A stretch of DNA of 64,000 nucleotides from Vibrio methylphosphonaticus (GTDB lineage: Bacteria > Pseudomonadota > Gammaproteobacteria > Enterobacterales > Vibrionaceae), in NCBI RefSeq assembly GCF_023634655.1, contig NZ_JAMKMS010000010.1, positions 1 to 64,000 on the forward strand, written 5' to 3'. Positions 9,011-17,560 of this stretch are shown piece by piece. Made by a program: the position numbers and the translations under genes. A model generated the notes under the pieces. The model saw only the letters and a list, made by a program, of their open reading frames with translations. It did not search any database and had not been told where the DNA came from. Position 1 is the stretch's first letter, and each line of letters begins with the position of its first letter.

Positions 9011-9388
9011 TCATCTTTTTCTTGCGTTAACCAACCCAGAAACCACAACCGCCATATAAAATACCCCTGTTATCGCTTCAAGATAAACGAACACCTCCGC
9101 CAATGGGCTATTAGGACTGTAATCTCCGTAGCCTAGTGTTGTTAGTGTGACAAAACTAAAGTAGGTCATCTCGGAAAAGTTCTCTCCCCAAGAACTCGCG
9201 CTCTCAATGCCCAAAATGGCATTAGGGTTTATTTCTAAGATGAGCAGATACACGGCTGCCCAACTGAGTCCCATGACCAAAAATAACGCGACAGAACCGA
9301 TGAGCTTATTGTTGTCGATATGATCCGAAAGTAGAATATGATGAGCAGTCGAATGAAAGACGCCATAAAAAAACGCTAATAAAGACAA
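9011..9388 (-). pseudogene. 5'-truncated two-TM potassium channel
   Basis: 125 codons of an Ion_trans_2 channel: selectivity filter TTLGYGD at about 83-89, a preceding helix near 31-52 and a C-terminal helix near 100-120. The frame has no ATG at its front. The best start is TTG at 9388 without a ribosome site, and the frame closes upstream at 9422-9424. Relatives as I recall them carry more N-terminal membrane sequence ahead of the HSTAHHILLSDHID segment seen at residues 12-25. The missing front coincides with the broken front of the sigma-like fragment on the other strand. A functional short channel from TTG cannot be excluded. Confidence 0.65.
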
Positions 9389-9722
9389 ACAAATTGATAC
9401 TTCATACTTTGACAGTGAATTTCAGTCACCTTACACGGAAGACAGTAAATTGTATGACCTTCAAGATACGTTCACGGATGCTCATGAAGATGAGAATTGG
9501 AAAAACCATGTATCTTCTGAATTAAGAGATGCACTAGAAAAACTCGATGAAAGAAGTCGCGATATTATTTTTCATCGTTGGTTAAGCAATGAAAAAAGCA
9601 CCTTATCTGAGTTAGGCGAGAAGCACAGTATTTCAGCTGAACGGGTACGTCAACTAGAGCTGTCCACACTAACAAGGTTAAAAGCGTTGTTGGGCAATAT
9701 TCCCATGATGATCGCAGCTTAA
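9369..9722 (+). pseudogene. 5'-truncated sigma-32-like (RpoH) fragment
   Basis: The open frame encodes only the C-terminal part of an RpoH-like sigma factor. Region 4 is clear: ALEKLDERSRDIIFHRWLS, then STLSELGEKHSISAERVRQL, the -35-recognition helix-turn-helix. The acidic linker before it (TDAHEDENW) also matches RpoH. There is no ATG; the only start is TTG 9450, without a ribosome site, and homologous sequence appears to continue upstream to about 9390 before a stop at 9366. Regions 1-3 are absent, so it cannot act as a normal sigma factor. It is divergent from canonical rpoH, suggesting a lost paralogue. Confidence 0.7.
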
Positions 9723-9759
9723 AACCGACGAAAAGAAATTCACTTAATACGGTCTCAAT

Positions 9760-11073
9760 ATGAAACACAACCATATATTTATGTCCCTACTCCTTTTCGC
9801 TATCTGCTCGCCGGTAAACGCAGACTCGCTATCTGAAGTGTATAGTCTAGCCAAGACCAACGACCCTTTGCTAATAAAAGCAGCCGCTCAACGGGATTCA
9901 GCATTTGAAGCGATAAACTCGACTAGAAGTAGCTTGCTACCCCAAATCGACTTGACCGCAGGCTATGCCTATCAAGATAGTGACCTTCACGCTACCGACG
10001 GAAACTCCACCGAGCTTTCTTTAGGCTTATCACAATCCATATATGACCGTAGTAGCTGGATTGCATTGTCTATATCAGAAAAGAATGCTCGAGGCTCAGA
10101 TGCTCGATATGCTTCTACGCAACAGATCGTCATGTTTAACGTTGCAAAAGCCTACTTCGATGTTCTGAAAGCAGAAGATGATCTCTCTTTTGTCAAAGCA
10201 GAGCAAAATGCCGTCGCGAAGCAACTTAAGCAAACGGAACAACGCTTTAACGTTGGGGTTGCACCAATTACAGATGTTCAAGATGCGAAAGCGCAATACG
10301 ACAGTGTGGTCGCACAACAAATTCAAGCCACTAACACCGTTGAGAACAAGTATGAGGACCTAAGGGCTATTACAGGTAAAGAAGCATCGCTTTTAGCCGT
10401 ATTGGACACGGATAGATTTTCGCCTTCGTTACCAAACCGTACGATAGAAGAAATGGTCGAAAAAGCCACGAATGAAAATTTGAGATTGCTGACTTCTCGT
10501 ATCAACAAAGATATTGCAAAGGAACAAATTGCTCTCGCACAATCAGGGCACTTACCAACCGTTGCTTTACTAACAGATTACAGCTACTCGAAGCATTACA
10601 ACCAGCCAATCAGCCCAATCACGTCAGATGACGACGTCAATCAATTTAACTTAAGGCTTTCCGTTGACTTGCCTGTTTACTCAGGCGGGCGTGTAACATC
10701 AGAAGCAAAACAGGCAGAATTTCAATATATTGCGGCTAGTCAAGATTTGGAATCAACCTACCGTGATGTACAAAAACAAGTGAGAGCCATTAATAACAAT
10801 ATCCGTTCCTCAATAGGCTCAATAAAGGCTTATACGCAATCTGTGGTTTCAGCCAAATCAGCATTATCTGCGACCCAAGAAGGGTTCGAAGTAGGGACTC
10901 GAACTATTGTGGATGTATTAGAGAGCACTCAAAATCTCTACCAAGCAAACAAAGATCTTGCTAATGCCCGTTACCAATACATTTTGTCGCAAATTGAGTT
11001 GAAACTCACGGTAGGCACCTTAAGTGAACAAGACATTATTGATATTGATGCAGGATTGAAATCCGTGGATTAG
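9760..11073 (+). CDS. tolC: TolC-family outer-membrane efflux protein
   Basis: 437 residues with an N-terminal signal peptide (MKHNHIFMSLLLFAICSPVNA, likely cleavage after NADS-type Ala) and two OEP repeats. The repeats show the TolC pattern: AEQNAVAKQLKQTEQRFNVG and SAKSALSATQEGFEVGTRT, each followed by DVQDA or DVLEST. TolC trimers form the outer-membrane duct for RND, MFS and type I exporters. No partner pump is adjacent, as expected for the housekeeping tolC. No strong ribosome site is seen before 9760; a second ATG at 9781 would still leave a signal peptide. Confidence 0.88.
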   Translation: MKHNHIFMSLLLFAICSPVNADSLSEVYSLAKTNDPLLIKAAAQRDSAFEAINSTRSSLLPQIDLTAGYAYQDSDLHATDGNSTELSLGLSQSIYDRSSWIALSISEKNARGSDARYASTQQIVMFNVAKAYFDVLKAEDDLSFVKAEQNAVAKQLKQTEQRFNVGVAPITDVQDAKAQYDSVVAQQIQATNTVENKYEDLRAITGKEASLLAVLDTDRFSPSLPNRTIEEMVEKATNENLRLLTSRINKDIAKEQIALAQSGHLPTVALLTDYSYSKHYNQPISPITSDDDVNQFNLRLSVDLPVYSGGRVTSEAKQAEFQYIAASQDLESTYRDVQKQVRAINNNIRSSIGSIKAYTQSVVSAKSALSATQEGFEVGTRTIVDVLESTQNLYQANKDLANARYQYILSQIELKLTVGTLSEQDIIDIDAGLKSVD

Positions 11074-11546
11074 CAACGTTCATTCCACATTATTCCTCGA
11101 TAGCGACCTAACTTAAACAACCTAGGGCGCTCTGCATCTTCTGTGGAAACGTTGCTTGAACCTATTTTGCTTGAACTATCCTGCTTGAATTATGCTACTA
11201 GAACTATGTTGCTAACATCGCTTGGACTACTGATAAGTAAAAACTGCTACTACCACGTGTCGTGCTTGGGGCATAGCTCGCCTGGAAGTAGTGGTTTATT
11301 GAAGAAAAGCCTTGTCCGTCAACGCCCCTTTTTCTTGAGGTAATCAGATTTCGGTTGGTTCTCAACTCCTTCCTCGCTACCCAATACAATACAAATCTTC
11401 AAAGCAACTCGGTCCAATTGCTGTACTAACCGACAGCAATACGGAATAATTTGCGTCGAGTCGATATGAGTCGCCACCTCATATCGATACTGTGTAATCT
11501 CGCTATGATTCGCTTTATTCCGCCATTCAGTTGCCCTTAGCAAATA
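11074..11546. other. Intergenic region between tolC and ccoP
   Basis: About 470 bases between convergent genes. It contains loose repetition of GCTTGAA/CTATCCT-like words at 11150-11215 but no clean terminator. A minus-strand frame at 11319-11543 would begin with TTG and has no ribosome site; not called. Confidence 0.4.
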
Positions 11547-13718
11547 TCAATTCATATTGATATTTTGATCTCGCTCATCATACATGTCAGGCGTAGTATG
11601 CAAACCTCCCGTGTAACCCGCTTTTTCAAGGGTCTCTCGCACCTCTCTGACCTGATCTCGGGTAACGGGTATTTCACGTGCACCCAAGTGCAAACGTACG
11701 AAAGAGATTAACTCAGCTAACGCGGTATCCGAGAGAACATCATTAAAGCTCACCATCGGCATAAAGTTACGTTCTTCATCCAAATAACTCGGTTGCAGCC
11801 CCCTCAATGCTACGGCAATAGTATTGAACGGATCACTGTGCATGATAATGCCATTATTCAATAGCGTAGGTGCAATTGGGTCACGCCCTTTACCATCTTC
11901 ACCATGACACGCGCCACACGTTTGATTGTAGGTAGCGTAAACTTCATTCGTGTACGCGGCGTCCGTAAACCCTTTAGGTTCTAGCACAACCGTCTCCTCG
12001 TGAATGACATTATTGGTATCCCCTACTAGTAGGTAGTAAGACATGGATTCAATGTCTTCGCGAGTCATTAGGCTTAAGCTATTCTTGATGACATCCGCCA
12101 TCCCTGCAAAAGCGGACCCTTTATCTGAATGCCCGGTGTGTAAAAAGTCTGTCAGCGACTTTTCGTCCCAACCATCCATGTAGAGCTCGTCAGCACTGAT
12201 GTTGGGAGCATTCCAGCCATCAATAAGGTTACCTTGAAAAATCCTATCCGTGTCCAACGCTTGAGCAATATTTCTAGGAGTATGACATTCGGAACAATGC
12301 CCAAGCCCTGCGACCCAGTACTTACCTTTTTGCCATTTTTCGAGATCAGCTATGTTGTCTTTTAAATCACTCGGTGGCTGGTAATCAAGCTCGTCGGTAT
12401 CCATAAATACTAGGTTCCATCCCAATAACCCAAGCCTGATATTGGAAGGAAACATCATTTTATTCGTATCATTTTGCCTAGAAACGGCCGCGATAGATTG
12501 CATGTATTCCCACAACGCGAGCATGTCTTCATCACTAACATATTGATAAGACGTATAGGGCATAGCTGGATACAAATAGCCATGTAACCCCTTCCCAGCG
12601 ACTAGTGCTGCTTTAAAATCTTCATAATCATACAGCCCTATCCCTTCCGACGTATGAGGAGTAATGTTAGTTGAGTAAATCGTACCAAATGGCGTAACAA
12701 ATGGCAGACCACCAGCAAACGGTTCTCCACCTTCTGCACTGTGACAAGCCACACAGTCTCCGGCATAGGCTAGATACTCACCTCGCTCTACCAGTACTGA
12801 ATCCAAACTCGCCAGTTTCGCATCCTCATCCAATCGAGACTTTGTCATATAGGCACTAATCGCCAAAATTTCATCTTGTGAAAGTTGCTGCCCGAAGGCT
12901 GGCATTACATTATTAAGACCATTTCGAATCGTATGTTGGATCTCTAGAATACTGCCACCATGCAGCCAGACATTGTCAGAAAGATCTGGCACACCAAGTT
13001 GGGTATTAGCGACAGAGCCATCCCCATGACAAGAGGCACAGTATTGTACAAACAGCGCTTTACCCAACTCAACTTTGACAGCCGGTACGTCCGTATGCCG
13101 CTGATTTAATGACGCTAAGTAATAGGACATTTTGGCTATGTCATCGGGCTTAATCGCATCAACCCATCCTGGCATCGCACCATTTCTACCCATCGTAATT
13201 GAATGAATAATATCCGCATCACTTCCCCCATAAAGCCATTCATTATCAATCAGGTTAGGAAAATGCTTCGCGCCTTGAGCATTACTGCGGTGACACGCAG
13301 CACAATGAGTTTGAAACAGTCCTCGACCGGCACCGACAATTTCAGGATTCATTGCCAAACTCGCTAGGCTTTTATCGGTAACCGTCGCCATCTGATTTCC
13401 CAAGCTTGTATTCACTTGGCTTAATTTATCGTCACTTTGCTGCCAATTGACTAATCCTTGCCAGTTACCTAACCCTGGATATAGAGCCAAATAGCCTACT
13501 GAAATACTAAAGGCGATAAAATAACAAATAAACAGTATCTTAGGGGGAGGAGCATCATTTTCATCGATCCCGTCAAATGAGCCAATTGTGTGATGTTCAT
13601 CCGCCTGGTGATTACTGCGCCAATATTTAATCACCACACCGACCATCAGTACAAAGAACACTAGGGTTCCGACCACCGCCCATAGATTCCAAAAACTATT
13701 CAACTCGACTGAATCCAT
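11547..13718 (-). CDS. ccoP: Pentahaem CcoP fused to a dehydrogenase cytochrome
   Basis: 723 residues, about twice a normal CcoP. N-terminal part is CcoP of cbb3 oxidase: membrane helices near 12-31 and 60-80, the YPGLGNW motif at 80-86, and haem sites CAACH (139-143) and CASCH (227-231). From about residue 300 the protein continues as a three-haem cytochrome like the electron-accepting subunit of membrane alcohol or gluconate dehydrogenases: CVACH (322-326), CSECH (475-479) and CGACH (601-605), with FGTIYSTNITP near 344. Start overlaps the ccoO stop by one base with a GAGGAGG site. It could bring electrons straight from a periplasmic dehydrogenase to the oxidase. Confidence 0.88.
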   Translation of the reverse strand: MDSVELNSFWNLWAVVGTLVFFVLMVGVVIKYWRSNHQADEHHTIGSFDGIDENDAPPPKILFICYFIAFSISVGYLALYPGLGNWQGLVNWQQSDDKLSQVNTSLGNQMATVTDKSLASLAMNPEIVGAGRGLFQTHCAACHRSNAQGAKHFPNLIDNEWLYGGSDADIIHSITMGRNGAMPGWVDAIKPDDIAKMSYYLASLNQRHTDVPAVKVELGKALFVQYCASCHGDGSVANTQLGVPDLSDNVWLHGGSILEIQHTIRNGLNNVMPAFGQQLSQDEILAISAYMTKSRLDEDAKLASLDSVLVERGEYLAYAGDCVACHSAEGGEPFAGGLPFVTPFGTIYSTNITPHTSEGIGLYDYEDFKAALVAGKGLHGYLYPAMPYTSYQYVSDEDMLALWEYMQSIAAVSRQNDTNKMMFPSNIRLGLLGWNLVFMDTDELDYQPPSDLKDNIADLEKWQKGKYWVAGLGHCSECHTPRNIAQALDTDRIFQGNLIDGWNAPNISADELYMDGWDEKSLTDFLHTGHSDKGSAFAGMADVIKNSLSLMTREDIESMSYYLLVGDTNNVIHEETVVLEPKGFTDAAYTNEVYATYNQTCGACHGEDGKGRDPIAPTLLNNGIIMHSDPFNTIAVALRGLQPSYLDEERNFMPMVSFNDVLSDTALAELISFVRLHLGAREIPVTRDQVREVRETLEKAGYTGGLHTTPDMYDERDQNINMN

Positions 13719-14326
13719 TACAGTGCCTCCTCTGAGGTATCGACACCTAGACTTTGTAGGTACCGAATGAGAGCCTCACCTTTTGTTTTTCCTCGAACCT
13801 GAAGTCGCGCATCTGCAATATCATCCGCTGAGTAAGGCACACCTAGGTCACGAAGCGTTTCCATTTTGCCAGTGATGTCATCACCCGACAGCTTTTGTTC
13901 AAAGAGCCATGGGTAAGACGGCATAATGGAGGTAGGAACCACTTGACGAGGGTTGATAAGATGGATGGTATGCCATTGATCTGAATACTTTCGCCCCATA
14001 TTGGTAAGATCAGGACCGGTGCGCTTCGACCCCCACAAATTGGGAAACTCATAAATGTCATCCGATTCTTTGTTCGCTCGACCATTACGGGCAATCTCTG
14101 GATCAAGCGGACGCACCATTTGTGTGTGGCAGACATGACAACCTTCACTAATATAAATATCTCGCCCGGCCACCTCTATTGCCGTCAACGGCAGCGCCGC
14201 ACTCCCTTTCGCTATCTCAGGTCCTCTAACAATATTAGGCACAACCCAAACCAGTAAAGAAAAGGAGGCCACGACTACCGTGCTCACTATTAGTATTCCC
14301 ACGGACTTTGTGAAATCAGCTGTCAT
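13718..14326 (-). CDS. ccoO: cbb3 oxidase subunit CcoO (FixO)
   Basis: Monohaem membrane-anchored cytochrome c subunit of cbb3 oxidase. 202 residues: an N-terminal helix near 9-31, then CHVCHTQMVRPL (about 63-74) with the CxxCH haem site, and the FixO motif RTGPDLTNMGRKYSDQWH. Met in PTSIMPSYPWL is the probable sixth ligand. AAAGGAGG lies inside the end of ccoN just before the ATG. No ccoQ gene fits between ccoO and ccoP, which overlap by one base. Confidence 0.95.
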   Translation of the reverse strand: MTADFTKSVGILIVSTVVVASFSLLVWVVPNIVRGPEIAKGSAALPLTAIEVAGRDIYISEGCHVCHTQMVRPLDPEIARNGRANKESDDIYEFPNLWGSKRTGPDLTNMGRKYSDQWHTIHLINPRQVVPTSIMPSYPWLFEQKLSGDDITGKMETLRDLGVPYSADDIADARLQVRGKTKGEALIRYLQSLGVDTSEEAL

Positions 14327-14327
14327 T

Positions 14328-15737
14328 TCAAGCCTCCTTTACAGCAACAGTGGCTGGTGAGCGAACCGTTTTAAATAGATTGAATGCCATTAACAACAAG
14401 CCAAGTACAAATAACGCACCACCGAAGAAACGTAAAAATAGCCAAGGTGCTTTAAAGTCCATCGCTTCAACAAAGCTATACATCAGCGATCCATTGTCGC
14501 TTTGCGCTAACCACATATACCCTTCGCCGATCCCTGCTACCCAAAGTGCGATGGCATATATCGCCACACCAGCATGGGCTAACCAGAAGTGCCATTTTAG
14601 TAGCCTATTCGACCACAGTGCTTCCTTGCCCCACAGCCTTGGAATGAAATAGTAGAAAACGGCAATGCCCGACATCCCCACCCAGCCTAACGCGCCGGAA
14701 TGCACGTGCCCGATGATCCATTCTGTATTATGCGCCACCATATTGAACCAACGAATCGCGAGCAAAGGTCCTTCAAAGGTAGCGAGGCAGTAGTAGAGAA
14801 TGGCGGAAAAGAAAAACAACATGATATAATCTGATTTCAATTTCTTCTTATTTTGCAGTAATGTCATCGCACTGTTGAACGCGCCACCCCATGATGGCAA
14901 CCAAAGAATTAGCGACATGACAATACCGATATTTTGTACCCATACCGCGACCGAAGAGTAGATAAGGTGGTGCGTTCCTGCCCAAGTATAAAAGCCCACC
15001 AGCCCCCAGAAGTGAATGATCGACAATCGATAGGAATAAATGGGTCTTTCCGATACCTTAGGTATGAAATAATAGTTCATACCAATAACGCCCGCGGTTA
15101 GCAAAAAGCCGACGGCATTATGCCCCCACCACCACTGCACTATCGCGTCTTGAGCCCCAGCAAACACAGAATAGGACTTCATAAACGACGCGGGCATCGC
15201 TAAGTTGTTCACCACAAAAATCATTGCAACCACAATAATAAATGCCGCAAAGAACCAATTGGCAACAAAGATATGCTGTACTTTCCGTTGCCCGATAGTC
15301 CCGAAGAACAAGACGGCATAAAGTACCCATACCAATACGATAAGTAGGTCAATCGGCCATTCTAGTTCAGCGTACTCTTTTGATGTGGTATACCCCAAAG
15401 GGAGTGTCAGCACAGCGAGCAGCAAAACTAATTGCCAGCCCCAAAAGACCATCCAAGCGAGGCTTTTGTTAAAGAGGTTACATTGCCCTGTGCGTTGCGC
15501 GATATAGAGCGATGTTCCCATCAAAATATTCACCACAAAGCCGTAAATAACGCCGGATGTGTGTAAAGGGCGCAATCGACCAAACTGGATATATTGTGAG
15601 TCGAAGTTCAGTACTGGCCAATATAACTGAGCCGCCAATACCACTCCTATAAACATTCCAACGATAGCCCAAACTAGCGAGGCGATAATGAAGTACTTGA
15701 CGACCTTAATGTTGAATTGCGCGGACGTATCTTCCAT
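14328..15737 (-). CDS. ccoN: cbb3 oxidase catalytic subunit CcoN (FixN)
   Basis: Haem-copper oxidase subunit reducing oxygen at the haem b3-CuB site with proton pumping. 469 residues and about 12 membrane helices. Visible ligand segments are RLRPLHTSG (low-spin haem His), WWWGHNAVGF and AGTHHLIYSS (CuB region), and IIGHVHSGALGW followed by a Tyr-containing helix, the cbb3 pattern. AAGGGG precedes the ATG. It is second in an operon after a small cytochrome c. Accessory ccoGHIS genes are not in this window, so assembly probably depends on a locus elsewhere. Confidence 0.95.
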   Translation of the reverse strand: MEDTSAQFNIKVVKYFIIASLVWAIVGMFIGVVLAAQLYWPVLNFDSQYIQFGRLRPLHTSGVIYGFVVNILMGTSLYIAQRTGQCNLFNKSLAWMVFWGWQLVLLLAVLTLPLGYTTSKEYAELEWPIDLLIVLVWVLYAVLFFGTIGQRKVQHIFVANWFFAAFIIVVAMIFVVNNLAMPASFMKSYSVFAGAQDAIVQWWWGHNAVGFLLTAGVIGMNYYFIPKVSERPIYSYRLSIIHFWGLVGFYTWAGTHHLIYSSVAVWVQNIGIVMSLILWLPSWGGAFNSAMTLLQNKKKLKSDYIMLFFFSAILYYCLATFEGPLLAIRWFNMVAHNTEWIIGHVHSGALGWVGMSGIAVFYYFIPRLWGKEALWSNRLLKWHFWLAHAGVAIYAIALWVAGIGEGYMWLAQSDNGSLMYSFVEAMDFKAPWLFLRFFGGALFVLGLLLMAFNLFKTVRSPATVAVKEA

Positions 15738-15748
15738 GTGACGGCCCC

Positions 15749-16195
15749 TTATTCAGCTGTGCCAGAAACAGGCAGGTTTTCATCGGTACCTGAATCACTC
15801 GCCTTAACTGCATTACCTGCATTACCTGCATTACCTGCAATGTCACTACTGGAACCAAGTTTCGAGTAGTAGTAAGCAATATCCGACATGTCCTTGTCTG
15901 AAAGTGCATCGGCTTGTTGTTGCATTAAAACTGCCAGTCCTGCCGAACGCTCTCTCGATTGGTAACTTTTAAGTGAAGTGATGAGATAGGCCATCTTTTG
16001 CCCTCTCAAATTTGGATAAGATTCAATACTGGATATACCATCAACACCATGACACGCCACACAGACTTTGGCTTTTTGCTCTCCAAGAGCGAACTTTTCA
16101 TCAGCATTTGAGATGCTCGGAGCGAGAACGAGTATTGCGCTCGATACTAGCAACAGCTTATCGCCAATTTTTTTCGTAACCCAGTTTGTTCCCAT
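15749..16195 (-). CDS. Periplasmic class I cytochrome c
   Basis: 148 residues with signal peptide (about 1-31, ending PSISNA) and one haem site CVACHGVDG near 45-53. YPNLRGQKMAYL and the C-terminal helix ending DIAYYYSKL resemble cytochrome c4/c553-type domains, with a Met in a later loop as likely ligand. It leads the cbb3 operon, 11 bases before ccoN, and is a good candidate electron donor. The C-terminus is a Gly-Asn-Ala-rich tail encoded by a 9-bp triplet repeat (15811-15837) and is probably disordered. Confidence 0.85.
   Translation of the reverse strand: MGTNWVTKKIGDKLLLVSSAILVLAPSISNADEKFALGEQKAKVCVACHGVDGISSIESYPNLRGQKMAYLITSLKSYQSRERSAGLAVLMQQQADALSDKDMSDIAYYYSKLGSSSDIAGNAGNAGNAVKASDSGTDENLPVSGTAE
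15811..15837 (+). repeat. In-frame 9-bp tandem repeat
   Basis: CATTACCTG repeated three times without error inside the 3' end of the cytochrome c gene; encodes Ala-Gly-Asn units on the minus strand. Copy number changes would keep the frame and alter tail length only. Confidence 0.9.
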
Positions 16196-16542
16196 GACAC
16201 CATTCCTTGTTAGGTCCGTTTTTTTGCTTAGAACGCTGTATAACTGAAGCTACTGCGAAAAAATCTGCTCCAATTTTTCTGACAACATCCTCAGGTTTCA
16301 ATGCAACATGTGAGCCGGTGCTAGCGCTATTCGGTGATCGCACTACAAGACTTCAAAGTCAGTTGTACGCGTCAAAACACGCGGATGGACAAAAAGTAAC
16401 TGTGACTAAAACATAGGAGTGGGAGCGAGGTTTGGCAAATGAACAGACCATTTCAGCTAAGATGCTTATCATTACTCAAAAATCCGAGCTTATTTTTCAA
16501 CTTAACATGCCATTTTGTCGCCAAGTAAGGTATAACGATGCG
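16196..16542. other. Divergent promoter region cytochrome c / RIO kinase
   Basis: About 350 bases between the two divergent starts. I found no FNR-type TTGAT-N4-ATCAA box, which would be expected if the cbb3 operon were oxygen-controlled in the usual way. An alternative upstream start for the kinase (TTG 16432) lies here and is not favoured. Confidence 0.4.
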
Positions 16543-17430
16543 ATGAAAATACCTAAACGAATACAGCCCTTGGTTGACGATGGTCTCGTCGACGAGGTGA
16601 CAAGCCAACTCATGAGTGGCAAAGAAGCGTCCGTGTACATCGTGCGCTGTGGCGAAACCATCCGTTGTGCGAAAGTGTACAAGGAAGCGAGTCAGCGTAG
16701 CTTTAAAAAAGCGTCCGCTTATCGTGAAGGTCGTAAAGTGCGTAATAGCCGTCGAGCGCGCGCTATGGAGAAAGGTTCAGGTTTTGGCCGTGAGCAACAG
16801 GAAAAAGTTTGGCAAAACGCGGAAGTAGATGCGTTATACAAACTCGCCGAAGCCGGCGTTCGCGTACCTTCTCCTTATGGTTGCTTTGATGGGGTCCTGC
16901 TCATGGAGCTGATCACCGATGATGAAGGCTATGTTGCTCCTCGACTCAACGACGTAACAATGTCTGCAGAACAAGCCATTGAAGACCACGATGTGATGAT
17001 GGGTTATATCGTCAAAATGCTATGCGTTGGGCTTATTCACGGCGATTTATCTGAATTCAATGTGCTAGTTGATGAATATGGTCCGGTAATTATTGACTTA
17101 CCACAAGCGGTAGACGCATCGGCCAACAACAATGCAGAATGGATGTTAACGCGTGATGTCAACAATATTCGTGATTATTACAGCCAGTTCGCCCCAGAGT
17201 TATCCAAAACAGAGTACGCAAAAGAAATGTGGGCGCTGTACGAAAAAGGCGAGTTGACACCGGAAATTGAACTCACTGGCAAAGTGCAAGAGAATACTGT
17301 TGAAGCTGATTTGGCAGCCATCATGCAAGAAATCGATGCTGCGCGTAGCGAAGAGCGTTTTCGACAAGAGCGCCTGAAAGAAGCGAAAGAGGGCATTGAC
17401 GAAAGTAAGTTTAACTGGAGTGATAGCTAA
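16543..17430 (+). CDS. RIO1-family atypical serine kinase
   Basis: 295 residues from ATG 16543, where the family N-terminus MKIPKRIQPLVDDGLVDEV begins; the longer frame from TTG 16432 adds unlikely sequence. RIO kinase motifs: MSGKEASVYIV (nucleotide loop), RCAKVYKE (ATP-binding Lys), the flexible-loop region with NSRRARAMEKG, and the catalytic loop LIHGDLSEFNVL followed by the metal-binding IIDLPQA. C-terminal tail is a charged helix. Bacterial RIO1 relatives are common in marine gammaproteobacteria, but their substrate is unclear. It is a single gene, convergent with the hydratase gene downstream. Confidence 0.85.
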   Translation: MKIPKRIQPLVDDGLVDEVTSQLMSGKEASVYIVRCGETIRCAKVYKEASQRSFKKASAYREGRKVRNSRRARAMEKGSGFGREQQEKVWQNAEVDALYKLAEAGVRVPSPYGCFDGVLLMELITDDEGYVAPRLNDVTMSAEQAIEDHDVMMGYIVKMLCVGLIHGDLSEFNVLVDEYGPVIIDLPQAVDASANNNAEWMLTRDVNNIRDYYSQFAPELSKTEYAKEMWALYEKGELTPEIELTGKVQENTVEADLAAIMQEIDAARSEERFRQERLKEAKEGIDESKFNWSDS

Positions 17431-17437
17431 TACGCGT

Positions 17438-17478
17438 TTAGCCTTAGCCTTAGCCTTAGCCTTAGCCTTAGCCTTAGC
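17438..17478 (+). repeat. Hexanucleotide repeat (TTAGCC)n
   Basis: TTAGCC is repeated 6.8 times without error, starting 8 bases after the RIO kinase stop. It is non-coding and lies before the terminator hairpin at 17506. Confidence 0.95.
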
Positions 17479-17505
17479 ATGATAAAACATCGATAACAGA
17501 CTAAA

Positions 17506-17536
17506 AAGTGACAGGTGTCGCCGACACTTGTCACTT
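17506..17536 (-). terminator. Terminator of the FAH-family gene
   Basis: A nearly perfect 15-bp inverted repeat, AAGTGACAGGTGTCG (17506-17520) / CGACACTTGTCACTT (17522-17536), with one G:T pair. Read on the minus strand it ends in TTTTT, so it serves the hydratase gene; it may also stop RIO kinase transcripts. Confidence 0.75.
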
Positions 17537-17560
17537 ATTAGAGCCAACTAATCTGCGCGA

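Noticed and set aside
11319..11543. 74-codon minus-strand frame just past ccoP
   Set aside because: TTG start without ribosome site, no motif; treated as intergenic.
17438..17478. Possible CRISPR or telomere-like array
   Set aside because: Six-base unit without spacers; simple tandem repeat only. The 8- and 15-bp arrays were rejected as CRISPR for the same reason.
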